DNA from: Pantanalinema sp. GBBB05
Lineage (GTDB): Bacteria > Cyanobacteriota > Cyanobacteriia > Leptolyngbyales > Leptolyngbyaceae
Assembly: GCA_016743235.1 (NCBI GenBank)
Contig: VRZD01000017.1
Coordinates: forward strand, 78,798-142,797
Reading direction: 5' to 3'
Length of the DNA stretch: 64,000 nucleotides
In this document: positions 16,219 through 25,555 of the stretch, piece by piece
Layout of the letters: the number at the start of each line of letters is the position of its first letter
Position numbering within the stretch: the first letter of the stretch is position 1
Notes under the pieces: generated by a model
What the model was told of the DNA's origin: nothing
Databases searched by the model: none
Seen by the model: only the letters and a program-made list of their open reading frames with translations
Position numbers and translations under genes: made by a program

Positions 16219-18312
16219 ATGAATCCCCTTTATTGCAGCCAGGGACATGCCAATGCGATCGATAGTCGATTTTGTCGCCTGTGTGGTGAGGTCTTAAATT
16301 CTGGTGGTGCGGTCAATCAGGCTACGATCGGGGGTCAGGTTCTGGGTTGGCGCTATCAGGTCGTGCGGGAATTGGGGCATGGCGGATTTGGACGCACCTA
16401 TTTAGCAACTGATACCCATCGATTTAATGAACTCTGTGTCTTAAAGGAATTTGCGCCGCAAATGCAGGGCAGTCAGGCATTGGAGAAGGCGCAAGAGTTG
16501 TTTAGCCGCGAAGCCGGGATTTTGTATCAGCTCCAGCATCCTCAGATTCCCCGGTTCCGGGAGTTATTTCGGGCTGAGGTTCAAGGGCAGGGCAAACTGT
16601 TTCTAGTCCAGGATTACGTTGCGGGGCAAACTTATCAAGCTTTACTGCAAGCGCGATTACAGCAGGGGCAGCGGTTCACCGAGCCAGAAGTAACTCAGTT
16701 GTTGCTAGATCTATTGCCAGTGTTGGGCTACATCCACAGTCTGGGTGTGGTTCACCGCGATATTTCTCCGGATAACCTAATGCAGCGCGATGTAGATAGT
16801 TTGCCGATTTTGATTGACTTTGGTGGCGTGAAGCAGGTGGCAGCGGAGGTGATGTCGGCGATCTATCAACCGATCGCTCCGACTGCCACTCGCCTCGGCA
16901 AAATTGGTTACGCTCCCGCTGAGCAAATGGAGGATGGAGAGGTCTTTCCCCATAGCGATCTGTATGCTCTTGCGGTCACTGTTTTAGTGTTATTAACTGG
17001 GCAGCAACCGTTAGAACTATTCCAGGGCGATCGGCGACGTTGGCAACGGCAGGTCAAACTTAGTCCAACCTTGAGCAGTGTGTTGGATAAAATGCTGGAT
17101 CCTTATCCCGAACGACGATTTCAATCAGCTCAAGCGGTGTTAGTAGCCTTGCAAGGTCAGACAGCCTCCCCAGTCAATTGGGAGTACACCCAACCCCCGA
17201 TCGCTTACCAGCATCAGATCCCAGACCCAGACCTAGAAGCTACGGCTACGAATTATAACCGAGTTGCTGAGCCAACTACTCCTCATCTCCCATCTCCGCG
17301 TCGTTCTTCAGGTTGGTTGACGCCATTGATTTTTTTGCTGATGGCTGGAGCCACTGTTGGGGGGATCTGGTTTGGTGCCCGCGACTTTTTACCATTACCG
17401 CATCAGCCGACGACACCGCCTACCACTGACCCGATCGACAATGGTGCAACAGATCCAGAATTTTCCCAAGCAGAACAGCAGCGGAAACAGGACCTTAACC
17501 AACGCCGATCGCAGTTAGGCATTGATAACAGTTTTCTTGCCAAGTTAGTGAATCAAGCGTTTTATGAGCGTCACCCAGAATTAGCCGGGCGACAGTTAAG
17601 CACTGGACCAGAAGATGAGGGCTTACGGGCAGCCTGGGATAAGATTGCCTTGCAATATTTGGATGATTTCCAAACATTGAGTGCAGAAGCTCGATCGCGG
17701 TTGGGGCAATATACGACAGCTGATGTCAGCCAACGGCAGACTGCCGTGAATCAACTCAACCTCAGCAGCCGAGCGTTAAATGACCTGACAGATGCCCAAT
17801 TTTTCTATTTGTTTCCCGACCAACCCCGTGATCAGAATTTATTACAGCAACCGATCGGGCAAGTTTGGCAAGCGATCGCGACAGACCAACTCAAGGCATT
17901 AAAGTCTGGCAGCACTTTAGAGCGGATTCAATTTCAGTCCGGTAACTTCAGCCATCAAGTTACTGGCAGACTGCAACCGGGAGCGGGTAAGGCCTACACC
18001 GCTAAATTTAGCCAGGATCAAGTGCTACGGTTGCGATTGCAGGCTCCTAATCAATCCATCCGCCTATCCCTCTATCCGCCGACGAGCCAATCCCCACCCT
18101 TATTAGATCATGCTCAGGAAACGGAATGGTCAGGCAAGCTGACGGCTACGGGGTTATACGAAATTGTGGTGGTTTCTGACACGAATCAATCGGTAGACTA
18201 CGCGATCGATGTAGCTGCCGCTGATGATGTGACTACCCCGAATTCCGAACCGTCACCGCCGGTTAGTCCATCTCCTACGCCTTCAGCCGATCCGGCACCG
18301 CCAGCCAACTAG
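16219..18312 (+). CDS. membrane-anchored Ser/Thr protein kinase with N-terminal zinc ribbon and PPC-like tail
   Basis: A 697-residue protein. Residues 6-23 hold C6, H10, C19 and C22 and look like a half zinc ribbon. The kinase domain (about 46-310) has the glycine loop GHGGFG (53-58), ATP lysine K76, HRDISPDN with catalytic D181 and N186, and DFGG with D200, so it should be active. Pro/Thr-rich sequence and one transmembrane segment (about 364-388) follow. A C-terminal domain (about 415-570) is shared with the next gene, and a pre-peptidase C-terminal-like beta domain covers about 575-670. The kinase probably faces the cytoplasm with the tail outside. The next gene is a degenerate paralogue. 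Confidence 0.9.
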   Translation: MNPLYCSQGHANAIDSRFCRLCGEVLNSGGAVNQATIGGQVLGWRYQVVRELGHGGFGRTYLATDTHRFNELCVLKEFAPQMQGSQALEKAQELFSREAGILYQLQHPQIPRFRELFRAEVQGQGKLFLVQDYVAGQTYQALLQARLQQGQRFTEPEVTQLLLDLLPVLGYIHSLGVVHRDISPDNLMQRDVDSLPILIDFGGVKQVAAEVMSAIYQPIAPTATRLGKIGYAPAEQMEDGEVFPHSDLYALAVTVLVLLTGQQPLELFQGDRRRWQRQVKLSPTLSSVLDKMLDPYPERRFQSAQAVLVALQGQTASPVNWEYTQPPIAYQHQIPDPDLEATATNYNRVAEPTTPHLPSPRRSSGWLTPLIFLLMAGATVGGIWFGARDFLPLPHQPTTPPTTDPIDNGATDPEFSQAEQQRKQDLNQRRSQLGIDNSFLAKLVNQAFYERHPELAGRQLSTGPEDEGLRAAWDKIALQYLDDFQTLSAEARSRLGQYTTADVSQRQTAVNQLNLSSRALNDLTDAQFFYLFPDQPRDQNLLQQPIGQVWQAIATDQLKALKSGSTLERIQFQSGNFSHQVTGRLQPGAGKAYTAKFSQDQVLRLRLQAPNQSIRLSLYPPTSQSPPLLDHAQETEWSGKLTATGLYEIVVVSDTNQSVDYAIDVAAADDVTTPNSEPSPPVSPSPTPSADPAPPAN

Positions 18313-18426
18313 ATGTGCGATCGATTTTGGGTGAGAGTGTTACAGTGAAAATAGTACATAGGTTCTGGCTAACCGCTGCTATTGTCCTACGGGGCATGCA
18401 GGAGCGGCAAATTTGCCTATTCATCC

Positions 18427-19980
18427 ATGTTGATTCCCCTTGAGCCTGGCACATTATTACATCACCGCTATCGAATCATGGCAATAGCGGCACAGGGTCG
18501 ATTGGGGCGTACCTATCTGGCACAGGATCACCAACGCTACAACGAGCTTTGTGTTCTGAAAGAACTGATTCCGGCTGAACTCGACCCAACCTCGCTGGAA
18601 TTCCTCAAGCAATGGCTTCAGGATGAAATTGCGATTTTCTATGATCTGTATCATCCCCAGATGGCACGGTTTCGTGGCGTGATCACCCACGATCGTCGTC
18701 TCTATTTGGTGCGGCAATATATTCAGGGTAAAAGCTGTGGGCTTTTGCTGGATGAACGGAGGCAGCAGGGACAGCGCTTTACTCAAGTTGAAGTGATGAC
18801 TCTTCTGAGTCAAATTCTCCCTGTGCTTGCCTATCTTCATTGTTCAGGAGTGATTCACCAATATCTGAGTCTGGATAGCATTATCCTGCGACATTCCGAT
18901 CAACTTCCTGTATTGATTAATGTAGGTTTAACCCCGGCTCTAATTGCTCAACTCCAGCTCCATCCAGTTGATTCAGAATGTTCTGACCAACCCGGTGCCT
19001 ATGCTGACTCTGGTTTCACGCAATCGACTCAATTAAATTCCCAAACTGACCTGTATGACTTGGCGGTTGTCGCGATCGCTCTACTAACAGGTCAAGAACC
19101 TGAACAATTATTTGATCCCAAAACTCGACGCTGGCATTGGCAAGATCAGGCGATTACCCATCCTGCCTTCGCCCAACTCCTCCAAACTCTGTTACAGCCT
19201 AGCCGCCGTCAGCCAGTGCTCACAGCTAAACAAGTGCAACGATCGCTTGATTCCCTCTTCGACTTGACCCTCAACTGCCCGATCTCCTCTCCATCTCCTC
19301 TATCTCCTCCATCTGCTCTATCCTCAGGACCATCGCGATCGCACTCTGCTCACACTCCCTTAGCCTCTGCCCTCCTAGCTACCAGCCTATCGGTACTGAT
19401 TGCTGTGATCGCTTGGAGAGTGGTATCTGCCGTAAATCAACCTCGACTGCTCGCTCCAACCCCTGAAATGGCTCGTTCTACTCCTCTATCAACTCAACCA
19501 ACTCCCAGCCCAACTGCGATCGCTCCGCCCACGCTGAGTTCACCTCAACCTGTACCGACTATGCCGAATCGGGAAACGGGTTTAGATGAGCAGGCGGCAT
19601 TAGCGGTGTTACGCGATCGGCGGCGGCAACTAGGGATTCCCTATCCGTGGTTTACTAATCTCGTGGATGAGGTGTTTTACAAAAAACATCCTGACCTGCA
19701 AGGACAAAAGTTGGGCAGTGCAGCGGCACAACAGCAACTGCGGCAGGAATGGGCAACTATTGGCACAACCTTACTCGATCGCTTGGCAACGCTGCCGCCA
19801 GAAACCCTGGCTCAACTAGGAAGTTGCCAATCAGAGGCTCTGTCAGGGATGAACGATCGCTCTCCAGTCCGCGATCGCTTTGATCAGCTATTTTCCGAGT
19901 TACAGGGGCAACCACTAAACCCAGCGACGTTTGGGCAAATTTGGTGCGCGATCAGGGTGACGACACGACCTGCTAAATAA
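18427..19980 (+). CDS. membrane-anchored pseudokinase, paralogue of the preceding kinase
   Basis: A 517-residue protein from the ATG at 18427 (MLIPLEPGTLLHHRYRIM). The kinase fold aligns throughout with the preceding protein, and K45 of the VLKE strand is kept. The glycine loop is altered (AAQGRLG), HRDISPDN has become HQYLSLDS (144-151: catalytic Asp to Tyr146, Asn to Ser151) and DFG has become NVG (Asn165). It therefore lacks the catalytic base and the metal-binding Asp and should not transfer phosphate. A Pro/Ser-rich linker, one transmembrane segment (about 309-330) and a C-terminal domain homologous to that of the kinase follow. It is probably a regulatory partner of the upstream kinase. 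Confidence 0.85.
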   Translation: MLIPLEPGTLLHHRYRIMAIAAQGRLGRTYLAQDHQRYNELCVLKELIPAELDPTSLEFLKQWLQDEIAIFYDLYHPQMARFRGVITHDRRLYLVRQYIQGKSCGLLLDERRQQGQRFTQVEVMTLLSQILPVLAYLHCSGVIHQYLSLDSIILRHSDQLPVLINVGLTPALIAQLQLHPVDSECSDQPGAYADSGFTQSTQLNSQTDLYDLAVVAIALLTGQEPEQLFDPKTRRWHWQDQAITHPAFAQLLQTLLQPSRRQPVLTAKQVQRSLDSLFDLTLNCPISSPSPLSPPSALSSGPSRSHSAHTPLASALLATSLSVLIAVIAWRVVSAVNQPRLLAPTPEMARSTPLSTQPTPSPTAIAPPTLSSPQPVPTMPNRETGLDEQAALAVLRDRRRQLGIPYPWFTNLVDEVFYKKHPDLQGQKLGSAAAQQQLRQEWATIGTTLLDRLATLPPETLAQLGSCQSEALSGMNDRSPVRDRFDQLFSELQGQPLNPATFGQIWCAIRVTTRPAK

Positions 19981-20110
19981 TAGTGGTTTGGCTGTTAACC
20001 GATGGCTGGAAACCCTCAACCACTGATACATAATCGACTGAATGCAGGCTCTGCGCAAAAGGACGCTATCTGACGCTCCTCCAGAGCAAAACTTGATGTG
20101 AGGACAAGGC

Positions 20111-20848
20111 TTAAGCAGAATCCTGTTTGAGGTTAGGTGGAGCTTCAAATTTGTAGCCCACCCCCCGTACCGTTTGGATCAGTGCGGGTTGACTGGTATC
20201 AATCTCGATCTTCTTGCGGATTTGACCGATGTGAACGTCAACGACTCGTTGATCACCGATGTATTCGTAATCCCACACTTCCTGGATCAGTTCTGAGCGT
20301 CGCCAGACTCGACCGGGGTGACTGGCAAGAAAATGCAATAAGTCAAATTCCAGTGCTGTTAGGGGGACAAGGTCTTCATTCAGCCGAACTTCTCGCCGGA
20401 CTGGATCAATCACTAATTTATCGAAGGTAAGACATTGCTGTTCGGCTGGAGTCACAATCCGTTGACGTTTCAAGATGGCTTCCACCCGTTTTTCCAGCTC
20501 TCCTAGGCTAAAGGGTTTGGTGATGTAATCATCTGCCCCTTGGGTAAAGCCCATGATTTTATCCGCCTCATCTGCCCGACTGGTTAACATAAGAACAAAG
20601 ACCCCAGTCCGACTTTGCATTTCTTGGCAGAGGTTATAGCCATTGGCATCCGGTAAATTGACATCTAAAATTACCAGATCAGGATTGAACTGCTCGAAGA
20701 TTTCCATCGCAGTTTTGCCATCCGCAGCGGATTCAGTCTGGTATTTTGATTGTGTTTGTTGCTTTTGCTGGGTCAGAAACCGCTGAATTAAATTTCGGAC
20801 AGCAGGATCATCGTCAACTACGAGAATCTTGGCAGGAGGCATAGCCAT
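20111..20848 (-). CDS. OmpR-family response regulator
   Basis: A 245-residue two-component regulator. The receiver (about 6-128) has the acidic pair VVDDDP, the phospho-acceptor D62 in LVILDVNLPD, MLTSRADEADK and the lysine in ADDYITKPFS. A roughly ten-residue glutamine-rich insertion follows the first helix (QKQQTQSKYQ). The DNA-binding winged helix (about 140-235) has VPLTALEFDLLHFLASHPG, WRRSELIQEVWDYEY, RVVDVHIGQIRKKI and TVRGVGYKFE. The partner kinase is not adjacent. It resembles the RpaA/RpaB-type regulators in overall form, but I could not assign it to either. Confidence 0.88.
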   Translation of the reverse strand: MAMPPAKILVVDDDPAVRNLIQRFLTQQKQQTQSKYQTESAADGKTAMEIFEQFNPDLVILDVNLPDANGYNLCQEMQSRTGVFVLMLTSRADEADKIMGFTQGADDYITKPFSLGELEKRVEAILKRQRIVTPAEQQCLTFDKLVIDPVRREVRLNEDLVPLTALEFDLLHFLASHPGRVWRRSELIQEVWDYEYIGDQRVVDVHIGQIRKKIEIDTSQPALIQTVRGVGYKFEAPPNLKQDSA

Positions 20849-21219
20849 AGTCGTGCGTTGAGGGAAGGATAGGGTTTAGCAATTAGATGGGTTAGGTAGG
20901 ACACTATAGGTTGGCAAGACGCCAAATGGGTAGATGCTAAAAACTGTTTTACGTCCAGTTGTGTATCAAACATTCTAGACAATTGTGGGTCACTCACTAG
21001 AGGGGAGGTAGCCTATACTCCCACATCAGACAAAATACTGTGGGCTTGCAGGACAAATTGTATCTACCCAGGTGCATATTATGCAGAAAATGTTTTCTAC
21101 CAGCATTAGTATGCCCTAGCTTCTGCTAAGCGAGGACTACTCGCTGGAGATTCCATAAAAATTCTTGTGAATTTGCGATCGACTAAGTTAGGTTGAAGAA
21201 GAGGTGGAGTATACAGTTC
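20849..21219. other. intergenic region between response regulator and CPP1-like gene
   Basis: 371 bases between divergent genes. Only very short open frames occur. A small inverted repeat (GGGAG with CTCCC, about 21005-21023) is the only structure seen. It presumably holds two promoters. Confidence 0.45.
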
Positions 21220-21834
21220 ATGAGTGAGCAAAATCCATACGAACAGCTAGGGGTGACTGAAAACTCTAGCTTTGAAGAAATTCAAACGGCCCGTAGTCGT
21301 CTGTGTGAGCAGTACAAAGACGATCAAAGGCAACTGCAAATCATTGAAGCTGCCTATGATGCCTTGTTGATGGAACGCTTGCGAATGCGGCAGGAGGGCA
21401 AGATTAAAGTGCCTGAAGGGATTCGGTTTCCGGAAAAACGAGTCCAACCTCCTCCCAGTGCACCACCGCAACCTACTCGGAATATGCCTGGTTGGTTGCA
21501 GCGCCTGATTGATACACCTAGCCCTATGGATATTTGGCTACCGGCGGGTGTGATGGCGGCGCTATCAGTATTAGTTTATTTTGCCTATCCTGCCCTCCAG
21601 ATGGCGATGGTGTTAGCGACTGGCGCCTGCTTATATTTTCTATATCGTAAGGAGAAGCAGTTAGGGCGATCGGTGTTAATTGGTCTGCTGGGTTTGTTAC
21701 TAGGAGTGATTATTGGCGGTCTGTTAGCTATGCCGTTAGCTGGGGTGTTGGCAGGAATTAGTATTAGACCTGACCAATTTGCCTCGATCATTGCGTTTGT
21801 GATTCTCTGGTTGGTAAGTAGCTTTTTGCGCTGA
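21220..21834 (+). CDS. CPP1-like J-like membrane protein
   Basis: A 204-residue protein from the ATG at 21220, preceded by GAGGTGGAG; the TTG at 21193 is unlikely. Residues 4-65 resemble a J-domain without the HPD motif (NPYEQLGVTENSSFEEIQTA and an AYDALLMERLRMRQEG helix). This is followed by a Pro-rich linker and three or four membrane helices (about 105-200). The arrangement is that of the CPP1 (chaperone-like protein of protochlorophyllide oxidoreductase) family, also called DUF3353. In plants CPP1 stabilises LPOR; the role in cyanobacteria is by analogy only. The gene stands alone. Confidence 0.85.
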   Translation: MSEQNPYEQLGVTENSSFEEIQTARSRLCEQYKDDQRQLQIIEAAYDALLMERLRMRQEGKIKVPEGIRFPEKRVQPPPSAPPQPTRNMPGWLQRLIDTPSPMDIWLPAGVMAALSVLVYFAYPALQMAMVLATGACLYFLYRKEKQLGRSVLIGLLGLLLGVIIGGLLAMPLAGVLAGISIRPDQFASIIAFVILWLVSSFLR

Positions 21835-22112
21835 TGCCATGCTAGACATCACGGGCTGTGTGAAGCCGCTGTCTTGTCTCTAAGCCGCGTTTAATTGACG
21901 GCGATCGGCGTGATGAACCTGGTATAGCAACAGATTTTTTGTAAATTACCGGTGTTAATGGGTTTACATTTCTTCAAATCGTTTTCTATCATACTGACGG
22001 TGGGAAAGCCTATCTTGATTTTCTGCTAGTGCGGTTATGTTCCGTTTACGGATAGGAACAAGACTGCTTTACTAACATCTAGAGACGCATCGTTGTTTGG
22101 GGGAGGCTGGAC

Positions 22113-23321
22113 GTGCAGATGAAGGAACTCGATTCAGTTCAAGTGGCACAACTGAAGCGAATTGCAGAACAGTTGGTAGAAACTCGTCAGCAGAAGTCAA
22201 TTACGCTAGACGCTGTTGCCACAGCAACTTACATTCCACAACGTCTCCTGCAAGCCCTGGAAGCAGAACAATTTGAACGTCTCCCCGAACCTGTATATGT
22301 GCAGGGCTTTATTCGGCGTTATGCCGACTATCTGGGTTTAGATGGCAAAGCGTTATCGCAAACCTTTGACCTGCACCCGATCGCTCCACTTCCTTCGGTG
22401 GCAGAGCATCTAGGATCGGGTGTCGTCGCTCCACCCGTTGCTGCTCCTGCTCGCTCAGACATGTCCCCTCGGACCGTGAAGACTCCATCCGTCAATGGAG
22501 CCTTCGCGGAGCGCGCCTCTGAGTCCGGTACGCCACCAGAACCCTCCTCTCCGAAGGTAGTTGAACCCGCGATCTCTCCCCCGGAAGTCACGAGAGGAGA
22601 TGCGACGGTTGTCCCAGACCCCACCGCTTCACGGTCTGAACCAACTGTGCCGAAGTCTCCAGCGGCGCCCCCTCGCACCGAAGTCTCTCAACCGATTCAG
22701 CCGTTACCGGCTTCGACTACGACTACGGTAACTCCGCTAACGCCAGCAATTAATGCTGCCCCAATCTCCACTCCAGCTAAACGTCCTGTTCTCCCGCTCG
22801 CTTTGGTGGGTGGCGCGATCGCTCTAGTGGCAATTGGCGCAGTCGCTATTCTGAATCAACCGAAATCTACCGATCGCTCAACGGTATCGAATCCAGCTGT
22901 AAGTGATCCGGCAACCAAGGCGGCTCCATCTTCAGATGTCTCTTCAGCCACCAGTCCTACTGCGAGTCCTGTACCGGCGGCGCCTGGGGTAAGCAGTGCT
23001 CCAGTGCAAGTGGCGGTGAATCTGACTGATCGCGCTTGGCTGGAAGTCGTGGTAGATGGCAAGGTGGAAGTAGAAGACGTTAAAGAGAAAGGGTTCCAAA
23101 AAACTTGGACCGCTGAGCGGGAATTATTTATTCGATCGGGCAATGCGGGAGCAGTATTAGTGTCGTTTAATCAGGCGACAGCGAAGCCGATGGGTAAGGT
23201 CGGGCAAGTCGAGGAAGCGACGTATACCCCTGATAGTGCGGCTCAACCCCAAACCGAATCCACGTCTCAGTCGGTGGCGGAACCAACGGCAGAACAACTA
23301 CAGTCCAGCTCACCCAATTGA
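22113..23321 (+). CDS. RodZ-like protein: cytoplasmic HTH, one membrane segment, external RodZ domain
   Basis: A 402-residue protein. GGGAGG at 22101-22106 supports the GTG at 22113, with an ATG two codons later as the alternative. Residues 10-90 form an Xre-like helix-turn-helix (LKRIAEQLVETRQQKSITL, YVQGFIRRYADYLGLDG). A Pro/Ser/Thr-rich linker follows, then a transmembrane segment at about 226-247 and a C-terminal beta domain (about 300-375) with VNLTDRAWLEVVVDGKVEVE and ERELFIRSGNAGAVLVSFN, the DUF4115/RodZ C-terminal type. RodZ links MreB filaments to the elongation machinery and shapes the cell. No mre genes are nearby, so a cell-shape role is inferred from architecture. Confidence 0.82.
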   Translation: MQMKELDSVQVAQLKRIAEQLVETRQQKSITLDAVATATYIPQRLLQALEAEQFERLPEPVYVQGFIRRYADYLGLDGKALSQTFDLHPIAPLPSVAEHLGSGVVAPPVAAPARSDMSPRTVKTPSVNGAFAERASESGTPPEPSSPKVVEPAISPPEVTRGDATVVPDPTASRSEPTVPKSPAAPPRTEVSQPIQPLPASTTTTVTPLTPAINAAPISTPAKRPVLPLALVGGAIALVAIGAVAILNQPKSTDRSTVSNPAVSDPATKAAPSSDVSSATSPTASPVPAAPGVSSAPVQVAVNLTDRAWLEVVVDGKVEVEDVKEKGFQKTWTAERELFIRSGNAGAVLVSFNQATAKPMGKVGQVEEATYTPDSAAQPQTESTSQSVAEPTAEQLQSSSPN

Positions 23322-23408
23322 TGCAGCCAGGCAACGGACTTGCTGAATTGGCGGAACTAAAGTAACCTGGCTCACATCTATCTGAAGTTAAGTCAGCAGA
23401 TAGTATGT

Positions 23409-25052
23409 GTGGTGGGGAGTGTGGATGTGATCAATTTAGCTGAACGTCGCGATCGAGCGGCGGCGGATTTGCAATGGGAACCGCAACGAGAGCGTGGGCT
23501 TCTCGCTCGGTGGTGGCGTTATGCGGCAATTTTTTTGCTGGTGGTAGGCGTGGCGTTCCGGTTTACCAACCTGGAACAGAAAGTGGTGTGGGTAGATGAA
23601 ACCCATACGTTACTGCGATCGTCGGGCTATCGGCGGACGGAGGCAATTAACCAGCTGTATACCGGCGAAGTCGTGAGCGTGAAGGATTTGCTGGTTTATC
23701 AGCGTCCACGTCCCAAGCGAGGTTGGAGCAAAACTTGGCGAGCGTTGCGGGGCAATGCCGAACATACGCCGTTGTATTTTCTGTTGGTGCGGGCTTGGAT
23801 GGAGTGGTGGGGTAGTTCGATCGCCACAGTTCGCAGTTTATCGGCAGTGATTAGTCTGCTGGTGTTTCCGGCGGTGTTCTGGTTATGTCAGGAGCTATTT
23901 GCCTCGGCTACGGTTGCCTGGACAGCTGTCGGGTTGATGGCAATTTCTCCATTGCAGGTGTTGTATGCCCAGGAAGCGCGCCCCTATAGTCTGTTGATTG
24001 TGATTACCCTGGTATCGAGCACGGTGTTACTGAGGGCGTTACGGACGAATACGCGCCGAAATTGGGTGATTTATAGTGTGATGCTGGCGGTCGGACTATA
24101 TACGCAACTGTTATTTGGTCTGGTCGCGATCGCGCATACCTTGTATGTGATGTTGCTAGAACGGGTTGGGGTAAAACGGCAATTTACGCCCATTGCCCGA
24201 ACTCACTTGCTGGCCACGGGAATGGGGTTGGCGGCATTTATTCCCTGGTTGGTGGTGTTGATTCCTAATTTGGAGCAAGTCAGACGAGCGACGGTGTCGC
24301 TCCGGCGATCGGTGCCGTTGACCGGGATGGTGCAGGAATGGTGCTTGAACTTGAATCGGGTGTTTTTGTATCCGGAGCATCTGGTGATCGGTATGGGGCT
24401 GGTCGCCTTAGTGGGACTGGCGTTGTATCAGCTTTGCCGCACCACCCCGACTCGAACTTGGCTATTGCTGTTCACCTTGATTGGGGTGTTCACTTTAGCG
24501 CTGGTGATTCCAGACGTAGTAACGGGGGGACAACGATCGCTACGGATTCGCTACTTAATCCCTGCCTATGTGGCGATGCAAATTGCTGTGGCGTATTGGC
24601 TAACGCGACAAGCATTATGGTTGACCACCTGGAAACGGTATTTCTGGCGACTGGGCTTAGTCGGATTGTTGATGGGTGGGATTGCCGCGTGTGCGGTGAG
24701 TGCTGAGGCTGAGGTGTGGTGGAATAAGGAACTCTCGCGCAGTAGTTATTTTCCGCCAGTCGCGCAAGTGATTAATGCTGCCGAGCAACCCTTGGTGATT
24801 ACGGATGATGCGTTAGTAGACTCGATCGCCTTCAGTCATGAATTGAAACCGGAGGTGAAGTTCCAATTCGTCAAACCGAAGTATCTGGAGAAGTTTCAGG
24901 TGGATGAAGATTTTCAGCCGATCTTTCTGCTGAATGCTTCGGATCAACTACGGGATACGTTGCAAGCCCGGAATTATCAATTGCAATTGTTGTATCGCGA
25001 TGACAATGCCCGTGAAGGGTTGGCGGAGCGGCTGTGGTTGTTGACTCGATAG
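23409..25052 (+). CDS. GT39-type membrane glycosyltransferase
   Basis: A 547-residue polytopic protein with about 11 hydrophobic segments and a cytoplasmic N-terminus of about 35 residues. It carries the first-loop acidic pair WVDET (D63-E64), expected for PMT/ArnT-type enzymes, then HTPLYFLLVRAW, RSLSAVISLL and ISPLQVLYAQEARPYSLLIV. It would take a sugar from polyprenyl-phosphate and add it to lipid, glycan or protein on the outer membrane face. The start codon is one of several GTGs between 23409 and 23427. It is related to the gene at 1686-3437 but keeps the Asp lost there. The PH-domain gene follows after 30 bases. Confidence 0.82.
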   Translation: MVGSVDVINLAERRDRAAADLQWEPQRERGLLARWWRYAAIFLLVVGVAFRFTNLEQKVVWVDETHTLLRSSGYRRTEAINQLYTGEVVSVKDLLVYQRPRPKRGWSKTWRALRGNAEHTPLYFLLVRAWMEWWGSSIATVRSLSAVISLLVFPAVFWLCQELFASATVAWTAVGLMAISPLQVLYAQEARPYSLLIVITLVSSTVLLRALRTNTRRNWVIYSVMLAVGLYTQLLFGLVAIAHTLYVMLLERVGVKRQFTPIARTHLLATGMGLAAFIPWLVVLIPNLEQVRRATVSLRRSVPLTGMVQEWCLNLNRVFLYPEHLVIGMGLVALVGLALYQLCRTTPTRTWLLLFTLIGVFTLALVIPDVVTGGQRSLRIRYLIPAYVAMQIAVAYWLTRQALWLTTWKRYFWRLGLVGLLMGGIAACAVSAEAEVWWNKELSRSSYFPPVAQVINAAEQPLVITDDALVDSIAFSHELKPEVKFQFVKPKYLEKFQVDEDFQPIFLLNASDQLRDTLQARNYQLQLLYRDDNAREGLAERLWLLTR

Positions 25053-25082
25053 GATAGAGCTAGTCGAGATGGAGCATTAATA

Positions 25083-25460
25083 ATGGGATTACTCTCAGGA
25101 TTGCTAGGCAATGCCTCGGAAGTTTCGGGGGACAAGCTAGACAAGCTGTTTAGTGAATTGTTGATTGAAGGCGAACAAATCGAAAAAGCCTATCAACTGA
25201 TTCGGGATTTGTTTGTGTTTACCAACAAGCGATTGATCCTAGTGGATAAGCAAGGGATGACGGGAAAAAAGATTGAGTTCCTGTCAATTCCTTACTCGAA
25301 GATCACCAAGTTTTCGCGCGAGAGTGCCGGACACTTTGATCTGGATGCAGAGTTAAAAATCTGGGTGGGCAGTGACCCGATGCCGATCGCCAAAGAATTT
25401 CGGAAGACGGTGAATATCAATGAGGTCTATGCTGTATTGAGTAAGTACGTGCTGAATTAG
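25083..25460 (+). CDS. bacterial PH-domain protein
   Basis: A 125-residue soluble protein whose core (about 25-120) matches the bacterial pleckstrin-homology family. It shows LIEGEQIEKAYQLIRDLFVF, TNKRLILVDKQG, KIEFLSIPYSKITKFSRESAG, DAELKIWVGSDP and a C-terminal helix. These small proteins (sometimes called YokE-like) fold as a PH beta barrel and can form oligomers; their ligands are mostly unknown. No membrane segment or signal peptide is seen. It lies between a glycosyltransferase gene and ftsX on the same strand. Confidence 0.85.
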   Translation: MGLLSGLLGNASEVSGDKLDKLFSELLIEGEQIEKAYQLIRDLFVFTNKRLILVDKQGMTGKKIEFLSIPYSKITKFSRESAGHFDLDAELKIWVGSDPMPIAKEFRKTVNINEVYAVLSKYVLN

Positions 25461-25555
25461 CTCTGAACAAGAAGGCGATCTATTGACGATCGCGAAATCA
25501 TCGTCTAGCGTGAACCACGGCAATAACTCCATCGTGATTGAGTGAGGTAGATAGC

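Noticed and set aside
21954..21970. Possible HLR1-type (RpaB) site upstream of the RodZ-like gene
   Set aside because: Only the second half (TTTACATT) matches; the first half is poor and the two-base spacing is wrong.
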